DNA of 64,000 nt, from positions 310,001-374,000 of the forward strand of contig NZ_JAANOW010000001.1 in assembly GCF_011758805.1 (NCBI RefSeq), given 5' to 3'. Each line of letters starts with the position of its first letter. Position 1 is the first letter of the stretch. A program made the position numbers and the translations under genes. Below are positions 26,767-35,548 of the stretch, piece after piece. Under the pieces are notes generated by a model. The model saw only the letters and a program-made list of their open reading frames with translations, ran no database searches and had not been told where the DNA came from. Source of the DNA: Mycolicibacterium fluoranthenivorans. GTDB lineage: Bacteria; Actinomycetota; Actinomycetes; Mycobacteriales; Mycobacteriaceae.

Positions 26767-27351
26767 GTGGCTCGTCCCAAACGCTCGAGCGCCACGACGG
26801 TGGCGATCCTGACCCTGGTCGGTGCGCTGCTGTGCACCCTGGCGGTCGGGGGATTCCTGCTCTACCCGTATTTCGTGCTGCGACCGTGGCTTTACCACCC
26901 AATGTTGTTCGGCGTGCCAGGCTTCCTGCTGCTGGCCCTGGCCTGCTGGCTGGGCTTGGGCCGTACAGCGCTGAAGTGGGCGGGCGTGGCGGTGTGTGCA
27001 CTGGCCGCGGCGGCGGTGGGGTTCATCGGCTGGTTCGCGGCCGCGTTCGCCAGTCCGATGAACACCCCGTCCGCCTTCCCCTCGCCGGACGGTCGCGCGG
27101 ACGTGGTGGTGTACCAGAGCACAGCAGGTTTCGCGCCGGATATGACGTGGGAACTGCGGTTGCACACCCGGCGCGGCCTGTTGTCGCGGGAGAGCAGCCT
27201 GGGCTGTGTGAACTCGGATGCCATGTCGCTGAACCTCGTTCAGTGGATCGATGCCCACACGGTGCGGGTGGGCCTGTCCCGGGGTGGGATGGTCGACATC
27301 GTTGTCGACGACCAGGGCAGGCCCGACCGCACCGTCAACGGGGGCTGCTGA
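26767..27351 (+). CDS. Hypothetical membrane protein with extracytoplasmic C-terminal domain
   Basis: A 194-residue protein with a leaderless-type GTG start. It has three hydrophobic helices in the first 95 residues (VAILTLVGALLCTLAVGGF, FGVPGFLLLALACWLGL, VAVCALAAAAVGFIGWF), then about 100 residues of beta-rich domain with a Cys pair (LGCVNSDAM and NGGC). The family is not recognised. It ends 1 base before the convergent monooxygenase stop. Confidence 0.6.
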   Translation: MARPKRSSATTVAILTLVGALLCTLAVGGFLLYPYFVLRPWLYHPMLFGVPGFLLLALACWLGLGRTALKWAGVAVCALAAAAVGFIGWFAAAFASPMNTPSAFPSPDGRADVVVYQSTAGFAPDMTWELRLHTRRGLLSRESSLGCVNSDAMSLNLVQWIDAHTVRVGLSRGGMVDIVVDDQGRPDRTVNGGC

Positions 27352-27352
27352 C

Positions 27353-29176
27353 TCAGGACAGGTGGTGCACCTCCTGCAGCCCGTACACCGGCGTGGGCAA
27401 GCCCGCATGGCGCGCCTTGAGCTGTAACGCCAGATATAGCGAGTAGTGCCGGGACTGATGCAGATTCCCGCCGTGGAACCACAGGTTCTCCTGCTGGGTC
27501 GGCTTCCACATGTTGCGCTGCTCGCCCTCCCACGGTCCGGGATCCTTGGTGGTCTCCGAACCCAGGCCCCACACCTTGCCGACCTTGTCGGCCACCTCCT
27601 GGCCGATCAGATCGGCGGCCCAGCCGTTCATCGAGCCGAACCCGGTGGCGTACACCACCACATCGGCGGGTAGCTCCGTTCCGTCGGACAGCACCACCGA
27701 ATTAGGCGTCAGGTGCGATACGCCGCCGTGGGCCAGCTTGACGCTGCCGTCGGCGATCAGATCGCAGGCGCCGACGTCGATGTAGTAGCCGGAGCCACGG
27801 CGCAGGTACTTCATGAACAGGCCGGAACCGTCGTCACCCCAGTCCAGGTCGAAGCCGGCAGCCTCCAGTCGCGCGTAGAAATCCTTGTCCCGCTCGCGGA
27901 TTGCGTCATAGATCGGGATCTGGAACTCGTGCATGATCCGGTATGGCAGCGACGCGAAGGTCAGATCGGCCTTCTCCGTCGTCATTCCCGCGGCCAGCGC
28001 CCGCTCCGAGTACAGGTCGCCCAGACCGAGATCCATCAGCGAATCCGATTTCACGATATGTGTCGAGGAACGCTGCACCATGGTGACATCGGCACCGTTC
28101 TCGAACAGGGCCTTGCAGATATCGTGCGCGGAGTTGTTGGAGCCGATCACCACCGCCCGCTTGCCCGCGTAACGGTCGGGACCGGGGTGGTGACTGGAGT
28201 GATGCTGATCGCCGAGGAAGACGTCCTGCCCGGGGAACGAGGGCACATTCGGCTTGCCCGACATTCCGGTGGCCAGCACCAGGTGTGCCGGGTGAAGCGT
28301 CACCTTCTCGCCGTCGCGGTCGACCTCCACGGTCCACCGCTGGTCCGCCTCGTTGTAGGTGGCTGCCACACACGACGTCTTCGACCAGTACGGCACCTCC
28401 ATCACCCTGGTGTAGAACTCCAGCCAGTCGCCGATCTTGTCCTTGGGTGCGAACACCGGCCAGTTCTGCGGGAACGGCAGGTAGGGCAGGTGGTCGTACC
28501 ACACCGGATCGTGCAGGCACAGGGACTTGTAGCGCTTGCGCCACTGGTCGCCGGGCCGCTCGTGCTTGTCGATGACGATGGCCGGCACGCCGAGCTGGCG
28601 CAGCCGCGCACCCAGCGCGATCCCGCCCTGCCCGCCGCCGACGACCACCACGTACGGCTGCTCGGAGTAGCCGAGGGTGCGCTCCTCGTCGAGTCGCTTC
28701 TCCGCCCACGACCGGGTGTCGGGGTCGGAGCCGTGCACGGCGCCGAGGGTGCGGGTGACGCCCTTGTGCTCCTCGTGGCCCTTGAGCTCCTGCAGCGTGG
28801 TCAGCAGGGTCCAGCCTTCATCCCCCTTCAGGCGCAGATGCCCCACCCCGCGCCCGACGGCGGTCTCGAACTCGATGAAGGCGGTCGTCACCTCCCCGTC
28901 CTGAGTCGGGGTCTCGCGGGTCCGGAACCCGGAGGGGTCGGTGCCGGCCAGGCGGTTCTCCAGCATCTCGCCGATGGCGTCGCGACCCTCCAGGGTCTTG
29001 AGGTTCCAGGTGAAGGACACCAGGTCGCGCCAGAAGCTGTCGACGGCGAACTTGCCGACGGCGCGCTCGATATCGCGGGTGGCCAGGGCATGTTCGAAAT
29101 CTGCGAGCCAGGCGTCGACCCGCTCCTGGGGCGACGGTGTGGGCGGTGCAGCGGGACGTTCAACGGTCTGGGTCAT
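27353..29176 (-). CDS. Flavin-containing monooxygenase with N-terminal NTF2-like domain
   Basis: A 607-residue protein. Residues about 20-140 resemble an SnoaL/NTF2 domain (FAVDSFWRDLVSFTWNLKTLEG). The rest is an FAD/NADPH monooxygenase: FAD Rossmann motif VVVGGGQGGIALGARLRQLG, NADPH motif VVIGSNNSAHDICKAL, and C-terminal VVYATGFG. The canonical Baeyer-Villiger fingerprint FxGxxxHxxxWP is not present; the corresponding region is DVFLGDQHHSSHHPG, closer to YUCCA-type enzymes. The substrate is unknown. It is divergent from a dehydrogenase operon across a promoter with four TGCAAC-type half-sites. Confidence 0.85.
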   Translation of the reverse strand: MTQTVERPAAPPTPSPQERVDAWLADFEHALATRDIERAVGKFAVDSFWRDLVSFTWNLKTLEGRDAIGEMLENRLAGTDPSGFRTRETPTQDGEVTTAFIEFETAVGRGVGHLRLKGDEGWTLLTTLQELKGHEEHKGVTRTLGAVHGSDPDTRSWAEKRLDEERTLGYSEQPYVVVVGGGQGGIALGARLRQLGVPAIVIDKHERPGDQWRKRYKSLCLHDPVWYDHLPYLPFPQNWPVFAPKDKIGDWLEFYTRVMEVPYWSKTSCVAATYNEADQRWTVEVDRDGEKVTLHPAHLVLATGMSGKPNVPSFPGQDVFLGDQHHSSHHPGPDRYAGKRAVVIGSNNSAHDICKALFENGADVTMVQRSSTHIVKSDSLMDLGLGDLYSERALAAGMTTEKADLTFASLPYRIMHEFQIPIYDAIRERDKDFYARLEAAGFDLDWGDDGSGLFMKYLRRGSGYYIDVGACDLIADGSVKLAHGGVSHLTPNSVVLSDGTELPADVVVYATGFGSMNGWAADLIGQEVADKVGKVWGLGSETTKDPGPWEGEQRNMWKPTQQENLWFHGGNLHQSRHYSLYLALQLKARHAGLPTPVYGLQEVHHLS

Positions 29177-29215
29177 GTGAGGCAGCACACACCCGGCCCG
29201 GCAGGCCTCACAAGG

Positions 29216-29268
29216 GTTGCAGGGGGTTGCAGCTCGGGCAATGGAGCCGGCGTGCAACCCCTTGCAAC
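29216..29268. promoter_or_regulatory. Paired inverted TTGCA/TGCAA half-sites in a divergent promoter
   Basis: GTTGCAGGGGGTTGCA (29216-29231) and TGCAACCCCTTGCAAC (29253-29268) are inverted copies with one mismatch, 21 bases apart. Each contains two half-sites. The arrangement fits cooperative binding of an activator between the monooxygenase and dehydrogenase genes. The nearby GAF regulator is the natural candidate. Confidence 0.55.
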
Positions 29269-29307
29269 TCTTTCGGACTGTGGTCCAGGCCACATAGAAC
29301 GGACACC

Positions 29308-30354
29308 ATGAAAGCAGCTGTGTACTACGGACCCCACAAGCTCGACGTCACCGAGGTGGCCCGGCCCGAGCCCGGGCCGGGCACTGTCCAGATCCAGGTC
29401 GGCTTCAACGGCATCTGCGGGACCGACCTGCACGAATACTTCGCCGGACCCATCTTCATCCCCACCGCACCCCATCCGCTGACCGGCCAGCAGCTGCCAC
29501 TGGTCATGGGACACGAGTTCGCCGGCACGATCACCGCCGTCGGCGCGGGGGTCGAGGGTTGGGCCGAGGGCGACCGGGTGGCGGTCGAGCCGATCTACCG
29601 GTGCGGACACTGCCCCGCCTGTCAGGCCGGCAACTACAACATCTGCGCGCAGATCGGGTTCCACGGCCTGATGTCCGACGGTGGGATGGCCGAGTACACC
29701 GTGGTGCCCACCGATATGTTGCACAAGCTGCCCGACAACGTCTCCCTGGAACTGGGCGCTTTGGTCGAACCGATGTCGGTGGCCTACCACGCCGCCACCC
29801 TCGGTGAGCCACCCGCCGACGGCACGGCCATGGTGTTCGGTGCCGGACCGATCGGTATCGGGCTGTGGTTCGCCTTGCGGGGCAAGGGTCTTGAGGACAT
29901 CTACGTGGTCGAGCCGACACCCACCCGGCGGGCGGCCATCGAAGCGCTGGGCGCCCGCACCCTGGACCCGACCGCTGTGGATGTGCCGGCATTCATCGCC
30001 GAGCACACCTCGGGCCGCGGCGCCGACGCCGTCTACGACGCCGCCGGGGTGGCGCCTGCGGTGGAAACCGCACTGGCCTGTGTGGGTGCCCGACGGCCGA
30101 TGGTCAGCGTGGCGATCTACGAGAAGCCTTTGACCACACCGCTGTTGAGGCTGGTGATGAACGAGTCCCGCATCCAGGGATCGCTGTGCTACACCTCAGC
30201 CGACTTCGAGGCTGTGATCGGGTTGATGGCCCAGGGCGCCTACGACACCACCGGATGGGTGACCTCCATCGGTATCGACGAGGTGGTCGACGAGGGGTTC
30301 GACGCCCTGCACGCCGGCACCAAGATGAAGGTCCTCGTCGACCCGTCCCGCTGA
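29308..30354 (+). CDS. Zinc-dependent 2,3-butanediol dehydrogenase-like MDR alcohol dehydrogenase
   Basis: A 348-residue medium-chain dehydrogenase. Catalytic zinc ligands lie in FNGICGTDLHEY and GHEFAGTI. The structural-zinc loop is CGHCPACQAGNYNIC, with four cysteines. The NAD-binding motif is VFGAGPIGIG. The closest family is (R,R)-2,3-butanediol/secondary-alcohol dehydrogenases (Bdh), cytoplasmic. It is the first gene of a three-gene operon with an SDR and a GAF regulator. Confidence 0.85.
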   Translation: MKAAVYYGPHKLDVTEVARPEPGPGTVQIQVGFNGICGTDLHEYFAGPIFIPTAPHPLTGQQLPLVMGHEFAGTITAVGAGVEGWAEGDRVAVEPIYRCGHCPACQAGNYNICAQIGFHGLMSDGGMAEYTVVPTDMLHKLPDNVSLELGALVEPMSVAYHAATLGEPPADGTAMVFGAGPIGIGLWFALRGKGLEDIYVVEPTPTRRAAIEALGARTLDPTAVDVPAFIAEHTSGRGADAVYDAAGVAPAVETALACVGARRPMVSVAIYEKPLTTPLLRLVMNESRIQGSLCYTSADFEAVIGLMAQGAYDTTGWVTSIGIDEVVDEGFDALHAGTKMKVLVDPSR

Positions 30355-30389
30355 CCGGTACGACAACCACACACCGAAAGGCACAGCAC

Positions 30390-31202
30390 ATGACACGCAC
30401 CATCGACGCTCCACTACTGGACAAGGTCGCCTTGGTGACCGGCGCGGGGCGCGGAATCGGCCGGGGTATCGCCCTGGAGTTGGCCCGCCAGGGCGCCGAT
30501 ATCGCGCTCGTCGACACCCAGCACGACGGTATCGCCGCCGTCGCCGACGAGATCGCGCAGATCGGTTCGAAATCAACCACATTCGTGGCGGACGTGTCGG
30601 ACCGCGATGCGGTGTTCGCCGCCGTGGCGCACGCGGCGTCGGCACTGGGCGGGTTCGACGTGATGGTGAACAACGCCGGTATCGCCCTGGTGGGACCGCT
30701 GGCGGAGGTGACACCGCAGGAACTTGCCCGGCTGTGGGCCGTCAACGTCGACGGAGTGCTCTGGGGAATCCAGGCCGCGGTCGCCAAGTTCAAGGAACTC
30801 GGGAACCGGGACAAGGGAAAGATCAGCAAGATCATCAATGCGTCGTCCATTGCGGGACACGAGGGGTTCGCGATGCTGGGCCCGTACAGTGCCACTAAGT
30901 TCGCGGTGCGGGCGCTGACCCAGGCCGCGGCGAAGGAGCACGCCGCCGACGGCATCACGGTCAACGCCTACTGCCCCGGTGTGGTCGGCACCGATATGTG
31001 GGTGGCGATCGACAAGAGGTTCGCCGAGTTGACCGGTGCGGCGGAGGGCGAGACGTTCGAGAAGTTCGCCGCCACGATCGCGCTGGGCCGGCCCGAGACG
31101 CCCGAGGATGTGGCGGGTTTCGTCGCCTATCTCGCAGGTCCCGGCGCGGACTACATGACGGGCCAGGCCGGTCTCATCGACGGTGGCATGGTGTACCGCT
31201 GA
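30390..31202 (+). CDS. Acetoin/2,3-butanediol reductase-like SDR
   Basis: A 270-residue short-chain dehydrogenase. It has the nucleotide motif TGAGRGIGRGI, NNAG, catalytic Ser in NASSIAGHEG and YSATK. The C-terminal PGVVGTDMW and DGGMVYR resemble BudC-type meso-2,3-butanediol dehydrogenase/diacetyl reductases. It starts 35 bases after the MDR gene, and the pairing of both dehydrogenase types supports acetoin, butanediol or another vicinal/secondary alcohol as the substrate. Confidence 0.82.
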   Translation: MTRTIDAPLLDKVALVTGAGRGIGRGIALELARQGADIALVDTQHDGIAAVADEIAQIGSKSTTFVADVSDRDAVFAAVAHAASALGGFDVMVNNAGIALVGPLAEVTPQELARLWAVNVDGVLWGIQAAVAKFKELGNRDKGKISKIINASSIAGHEGFAMLGPYSATKFAVRALTQAAAKEHAADGITVNAYCPGVVGTDMWVAIDKRFAELTGAAEGETFEKFAATIALGRPETPEDVAGFVAYLAGPGADYMTGQAGLIDGGMVYR

Positions 31203-31234
31203 GGCCCGGGCGCCCGCGCGTGACAGCGGGTGTG

Positions 31235-32536
31235 ATGGAGAGCACAATCGAGGCAATGCCCGGTTCGTCGATACCCGAACCCGCGGTCGCGCTCGGCGAT
31301 GACCCGCGGAGTTACGCGCTGCTGTTGTCCGAGGTGTACGACGCCACGATGGCCGGTGGGCGGTCTCCCGCGAAACCACGCCTGGTCATCGAAGAATCCT
31401 GGAACAGGTTGCTGGGTAAGGGTATTGACCCAGAACATCACTGCCCGCCGGACGTGGACCGCAGTGGACTCGATGCGCTGCGGCAGTCCTCGGGACTGAT
31501 GGCCGTACTCGACGACATCGCCCGCGGGCTGGAATCGGTGCTGGCCGACGGGAACAACATCCTGGTGGTCGCGGATGCGCGGGGGCGGGTGCTGTGGCGT
31601 TCCGGGGCGCCCCGGGTGCTGATGAAAGCGGATCGGCTGGGTTTCATCGAGGGCGCCAACTGGGGTGAGGCGGCGGTCGGCACCAACGCGATCGGCACCG
31701 CGCTGGTGTCCCGGCGCGCGGTGCAGATCTTCTCGGCCGAGCATTTTCTGCGCAGCCACCACGCCTGGACGTGCGCCGGAGCCCCGATTCGGGATCCGCG
31801 CACCGGTCAGGTGATCGGTGCCGTCGACGTGTCGGGGCCGGCGGCAACGGTGCATCCCACCACCATCGCGTTGGTCGACCTCGTATCCCGGCTGGCCGAA
31901 TCCCAACTGCGCGAGGCGCATGACCGCACGCTGAACCAGTTGCGGGCCGTCGCCGCCCCGATCCTGGCCCGGATGGCGGGGCCCGCGCTGGCCGTCGATG
32001 TGGACGGCTGGGTCGCCGCTGTCGGTGCACTCCCGCCGCATCACCGGATCCTGCTGCCGCACAACATCACACCCGGTAGGGCCTGGGTTCCCGCGCTGGG
32101 GTCCTGCGATCTGGAACCGTTGAGTGGTGGGTGGCTGGTGCGGCCGGTCGGCGAGGATGACGCCCTAGCGGCGTCGACGCGGGCGACCCTGGATCTGCGC
32201 GATCCGAATGCCCCGACGCTCGAGGTGGCCGGGCAGTTCGGGGCGTGGCGGCGGGACATCTCGCAGCGTCATGCCGAGATCCTGTACGTGCTCGCGACCT
32301 GCCCCTCGGGCCGTTCGGCGCCGGACTTGGCGGAGGACCTCTACGGAGACCGGTCCCGGGTGGTCACCGTACGGGCCGAGATGTCGCGGATCAGAAAGCA
32401 ATTGGCCGGTGTGATCGCCGCACAGCCCTACCGTTTCGCCGAATCGGTGGAACCGGACGTGCGGTATCCCGACGATATGCGCGGCTTCTTGGCGGCGTCG
32501 AGTGCGCCGGCGATCCGGGCGGCGCGCATCAACTGA
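31235..32536 (+). CDS. GAF-domain transcriptional regulator lacking an AAA+ domain
   Basis: A 433-residue protein. Its N-terminal half is like the sensor part of AcoR/MimR-type activators (RPRLVIEESWNRLL-like start, GAF core LVVADARGRVLWRSG, WGEAAVGTNAIGTAL and WTCAGAPIRDPRTG). Unlike those sigma54 activators it has no Walker A, GAFTGA or Fis helix. The C-terminus instead carries a winged-helix-like region (RHAEILYVLATC, DLAEDLYGDRSRVVTVRAEMSRIRKQL shown in parts). It probably senses the alcohol or ketone and activates the divergent promoter at 29.2 kb. The start is uncertain: GTG 31220 and ATG 31256 are in frame. The stop overlaps the convergent gene by 8 bases. Confidence 0.75.
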   Translation: MESTIEAMPGSSIPEPAVALGDDPRSYALLLSEVYDATMAGGRSPAKPRLVIEESWNRLLGKGIDPEHHCPPDVDRSGLDALRQSSGLMAVLDDIARGLESVLADGNNILVVADARGRVLWRSGAPRVLMKADRLGFIEGANWGEAAVGTNAIGTALVSRRAVQIFSAEHFLRSHHAWTCAGAPIRDPRTGQVIGAVDVSGPAATVHPTTIALVDLVSRLAESQLREAHDRTLNQLRAVAAPILARMAGPALAVDVDGWVAAVGALPPHHRILLPHNITPGRAWVPALGSCDLEPLSGGWLVRPVGEDDALAASTRATLDLRDPNAPTLEVAGQFGAWRRDISQRHAEILYVLATCPSGRSAPDLAEDLYGDRSRVVTVRAEMSRIRKQLAGVIAAQPYRFAESVEPDVRYPDDMRGFLAASSAPAIRAARIN

Positions 32537-33314
32537 GCAGGATCTGGCTCAACCTGGTGGTCGTCGCGACGCCGTCGTCATAGCCGCCCTCGCCGCCGAG
32601 TGCATTCATGATGGCGAGAGTGAAGCGCGCGCCGGCCCCGGCGAATCCCACGGAGTTGATCACCCAGCCGCCCTGTTCCTGGGACCAGCCGTTCTTGTTT
32701 CCGGGAGCCATCGCCGGTCCGGCGCCCCAGACACCCCACTGTTGATCCGGACTGACCCGCTGCATCTCACTGGCGATCGCCGCGGCATCGGCGGAATTCA
32801 TCTGGGACAGCACGTAATTCATCAGCCGGTCGAGGTCGTTGGCCGTGGCCTTCTGAAAGCCCCAATAGGGGAACACATCGCTGAACCCCGGTTGGGGCTG
32901 CAGGGAGGTCAATCCGTACCGCGGGAAGTCGGCGTTGAACGCCCGATGGTCGGGCCCGCCGTAGCGCGACCACAGCGTATCGGCGGCATCGTTGTCCGAA
33001 TCGCGCAGCATGGCGATCATCAGCTGACGATCCGCGGCGGAAAGCCGCAGCGCCCCGGCGCGTTCACGGGTCAGCAGATCGACCACCATCGCGAGCTTGA
33101 TGGTGGAGGCAGTCCAGATCATGGTGTCCGCGCCCGCGTTGGCGTATCTCTGCCCGGTGCTGCGGTCCCGCAGCACATAGCCGATCACACCCGGTCGGGA
33201 GGCCAGATAGCTGTCGGCCGCGGCGATACGGGCCTGCAGGTCGGCGCGGGCCGCCGGAGCGACGAATCCGGTGAGCGTCAACAGGGTGACCAGGACCAGC
33301 GCCAAGCGACCCAT
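32529..33314 (-). CDS. Secreted class A beta-lactamase-like serine hydrolase
   Basis: A 261-residue protein with a signal peptide ending APAARA. The penicillin-binding fold shows SxxK (STIK), SDN (DSDNDA) and KNG in place of the usual K(T/S)G. A clear omega-loop ExxLN is not evident, so efficient beta-lactam hydrolysis is doubtful; it may act on the cell wall or another substrate. ATG 33314 was chosen because the signal peptide begins there. It lies 31 bases from the dioxygenase-like gene on the same strand. Confidence 0.75.
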   Translation of the reverse strand: MGRLALVLVTLLTLTGFVAPAARADLQARIAAADSYLASRPGVIGYVLRDRSTGQRYANAGADTMIWTASTIKLAMVVDLLTRERAGALRLSAADRQLMIAMLRDSDNDAADTLWSRYGGPDHRAFNADFPRYGLTSLQPQPGFSDVFPYWGFQKATANDLDRLMNYVLSQMNSADAAAIASEMQRVSPDQQWGVWGAGPAMAPGNKNGWSQEQGGWVINSVGFAGAGARFTLAIMNALGGEGGYDDGVATTTRLSQILLS

Positions 33315-33345
33315 GCGTGCACCCACGCCGCACACAGTATCCCGG

Positions 33346-34119
33346 TCAGGCGGCGTACGACGTCATCGACAACGAACCGTAGGTATATCCGTCGATCAGG
33401 ATGTCGGGGGCGGCGGACGGTTCCGCCGCCGCGAGCAGACCGGCGAAGTACAGCGACGGGATGAAATGGTCGGGGGTGGGCACGGCTGCGGCGTAGTCGG
33501 GGTGTTCGGTGAGTCGCACCATATCCGCGGGGGAAGCGGTGAGCAGCTCTCGGGCGGCCTCGTCGAATCGTGCGGCCCAATCGAATCCGGAATCAGGTGT
33601 GCCCGGATCCATGGCGCGCAGATTGTGCACGATGTTTCCGCTGCCGACGATGAGGATGCCGCTGTCGCGCAGCGGGGCCAGTCGGGCCCCGAGGTCGAGG
33701 TGGTAGTCGAGCGGCTTCTCGGCATTGATCGACAACTGGACGACGGGGATGTCGGCGTCGGGGAAGGCGTGCACCAGCACCGACCAGGTGCCGTGGTCGA
33801 TACCCCAGCTGTCGAGGTCGGAGCCCACCCAGGTGGGCTCGACGATATCGGCGATCTCGCCGGCCAGATCCGGCAAACCCGGTGCGGGGTACTGCATGTC
33901 GTAGAGTTCGCGCGGGAAACCGTAGAAGTCGTGGATGGTCCGGGGCCGGGGCATCGCCGTCACCGCGGTGGCGTTGATGTACCAGTGCGCGCTGATGACC
34001 AGGATGGCCCGTGGCCGTGGCGCGGATTGGCCGAACTGCTGCCAGGCGCGGGTGTAGCGGTTGGTCTCGAGCGCGTTCATCGGGCTGCCGTGTCCGAAGA
34101 AGGCGGCGGGCATTCTCAT
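33346..34119 (-). CDS. Extradiol ring-cleavage dioxygenase (DODA/YgiD family)
   Basis: A 257-residue class III extradiol-type protein. Conserved histidines in [18 protein letters not shown] and NIVHNLR match the metal-binding and catalytic sites, and GIDHGTW is also conserved. Family members open 4,5-DOPA or other catechols. ATG 34119 is chosen, with GGCGGG upstream; the next ATG at 34113 is also possible. It is divergent from fprA, sharing the region with an IdeR-like box. Confidence 0.82.
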   Translation of the reverse strand: MRMPAAFFGHGSPMNALETNRYTRAWQQFGQSAPRPRAILVISAHWYINATAVTAMPRPRTIHDFYGFPRELYDMQYPAPGLPDLAGEIADIVEPTWVGSDLDSWGIDHGTWSVLVHAFPDADIPVVQLSINAEKPLDYHLDLGARLAPLRDSGILIVGSGNIVHNLRAMDPGTPDSGFDWAARFDEAARELLTASPADMVRLTEHPDYAAAVPTPDHFIPSLYFAGLLAAAEPSAAPDILIDGYTYGSLSMTSYAA

Positions 34120-34160
34120 CCCGCCATTGTCTCCGACGTAGGCCTTGCGGCGCCGACATA

Positions 34161-34179
34161 TCAAATTAGGCTCGCCTTA
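34161..34179 (+). promoter_or_regulatory. IdeR/DtxR-like iron box before fprA
   Basis: The inner part TTAGGCTCGCCTTA (34166-34179) matches 11 of 14 bases of the IdeR core TTAGGCTAACCTAA; the full 19-base site matches 13 of 19. It lies 21 bases before the fprA start and within the divergent promoter. Iron-dependent control is inferred. Confidence 0.4.
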
Positions 34180-34200
34180 CTTACTTGAGTGAGGTGCTGA

Positions 34201-35541
34201 GTGCGTGACATCCGTGTGGCGGTGGTCGGGGCCGGTCCGGCCGGGATCTATGCGTCCGACATCCTGACCGGCGAACATCCCGGTGCCCGGGTCGACCTGT
34301 TCGACCGGTTGCCCGCCCCCTACGGCCTGGTGCGCTACGGCGTGGCGCCCGATCACCCGCGGATCAAGGAGATCATCAAGGCGCTGCGCCGGGTGCTGTC
34401 CCGGGACGAGATTCGCTTCGTCGGCAATGTGCACTACGGCAGCGATATCACCCTCGCCGACCTGCGCCGCCATTACGACGCGGTGATCTTCTCCACCGGT
34501 GCCCGCGGGGACCGTCCACTGGACATCCCTGGAATCGACCTGCCCGGCAGTTACGGTGCCGCGGACTTCGTGTCGTGGTACGACGGTCACCCGGACGTGC
34601 CCCGCTCCTGGCCGCTGGAGGCCCAGAGCGTGGCGGTGCTGGGCGCGGGCAATGTCGCGCTCGATATCGCGCGGATGCTAGCCAAACCCGCCGACGAACA
34701 ACTGAGCACCGAGATCCCGGGCAACGTGTACCAGGGTCTGCTGCTCAACCGGGCCACCGACGTGCACGTGTTCGCCAGGCGTGGCCCGGCCCAGATCAAG
34801 TTCTCGCCCATGGAGTTCCGCGAGTTGTCGCACTCGCCGAGTGTGGATGTGATCGTGCACCCGGAGGGCTTCGAGATCGACGAGGCCAGTCAGAAGGCGA
34901 TCAACTCGACGAAATCGGTGAAGCTGGTCGTCGACACGATGATGCGCTATATGGACAAAGAGCCCACCGGGGCGCCCCACCGCATCCACCTCCACCTCTG
35001 CCAGGCGCCGGTGGCAGTGCTCGGCGAGGGCCGCGTCGAAGGGCTGCGAACGGAGCGCACCGAGCTGATCGGCGACGGAACCGTCCGTGGAACAGGAGAA
35101 TTCACCGACTGGCCGGTGCAGGCCGTGTATCGCGCCGTCGGGTACCAATCCACCCATCTGGCCGATCTGCCGTTCGACCACCACGCCGGGGTGGTCCCGC
35201 ACGACGCGGGACGGGTACTCGACGCGGACTGGATGGTGGTGGACGCCACCTATGTCACCGGCTGGATCAAGCGCGGCCCGATCGGGCTGATCGGCCACAC
35301 GAAATCCGATGCGGCCGAGACGGTCAGCAGTCTGCTGGCCGACTTACCGGGCCTGCGGCCACCCGTGGTCGGCGACCCCGACGCCATCCTGGCCTATCTT
35401 TCCGGCAAGGGCGTCGACTACACCACGTGGGCGGAATGGGAACGGCTCGATGCCCACGAGATCGCCCTCGGTGAGCAGCAGGGCCGGGAGCGGGTCAAGG
35501 TGGTTCCGCGCGAGGAGATGATCCGCGCCGGACGCGGTTAG
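34201..35541 (+). CDS. fprA: NADPH-ferredoxin reductase FprA
   Basis: A 446-residue adrenodoxin-reductase-like flavoprotein that passes electrons from NADPH to ferredoxin for P450s or iron metabolism. It has FAD motif VVGAGPAGIYASDIL, the family strings PAPYGLVRYGVAPDH and IFSTGARGDR, the NADPH motif VLGAGNVALDIARML, and C-terminal GWIKRGPIGLIGHTKSDA. The length matches M. tuberculosis FprA. The start is GTG with GAGGTG 4 bases upstream. An IdeR-like box precedes it. Confidence 0.92.
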   Translation: MRDIRVAVVGAGPAGIYASDILTGEHPGARVDLFDRLPAPYGLVRYGVAPDHPRIKEIIKALRRVLSRDEIRFVGNVHYGSDITLADLRRHYDAVIFSTGARGDRPLDIPGIDLPGSYGAADFVSWYDGHPDVPRSWPLEAQSVAVLGAGNVALDIARMLAKPADEQLSTEIPGNVYQGLLLNRATDVHVFARRGPAQIKFSPMEFRELSHSPSVDVIVHPEGFEIDEASQKAINSTKSVKLVVDTMMRYMDKEPTGAPHRIHLHLCQAPVAVLGEGRVEGLRTERTELIGDGTVRGTGEFTDWPVQAVYRAVGYQSTHLADLPFDHHAGVVPHDAGRVLDADWMVVDATYVTGWIKRGPIGLIGHTKSDAAETVSSLLADLPGLRPPVVGDPDAILAYLSGKGVDYTTWAEWERLDAHEIALGEQQGRERVKVVPREEMIRAGRG

Positions 35542-35548
35542 CGCGTAC

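Noticed and set aside
27353..29176. Classical Baeyer-Villiger monooxygenase
   Set aside because: The fingerprint FxGxxxHxxxWP was sought and not found, so only the broader flavin monooxygenase call is kept.
27713..29311. 532-residue open frame on the plus strand
   Set aside because: It is antisense to the flavin monooxygenase and ends past its start; no domain is visible.
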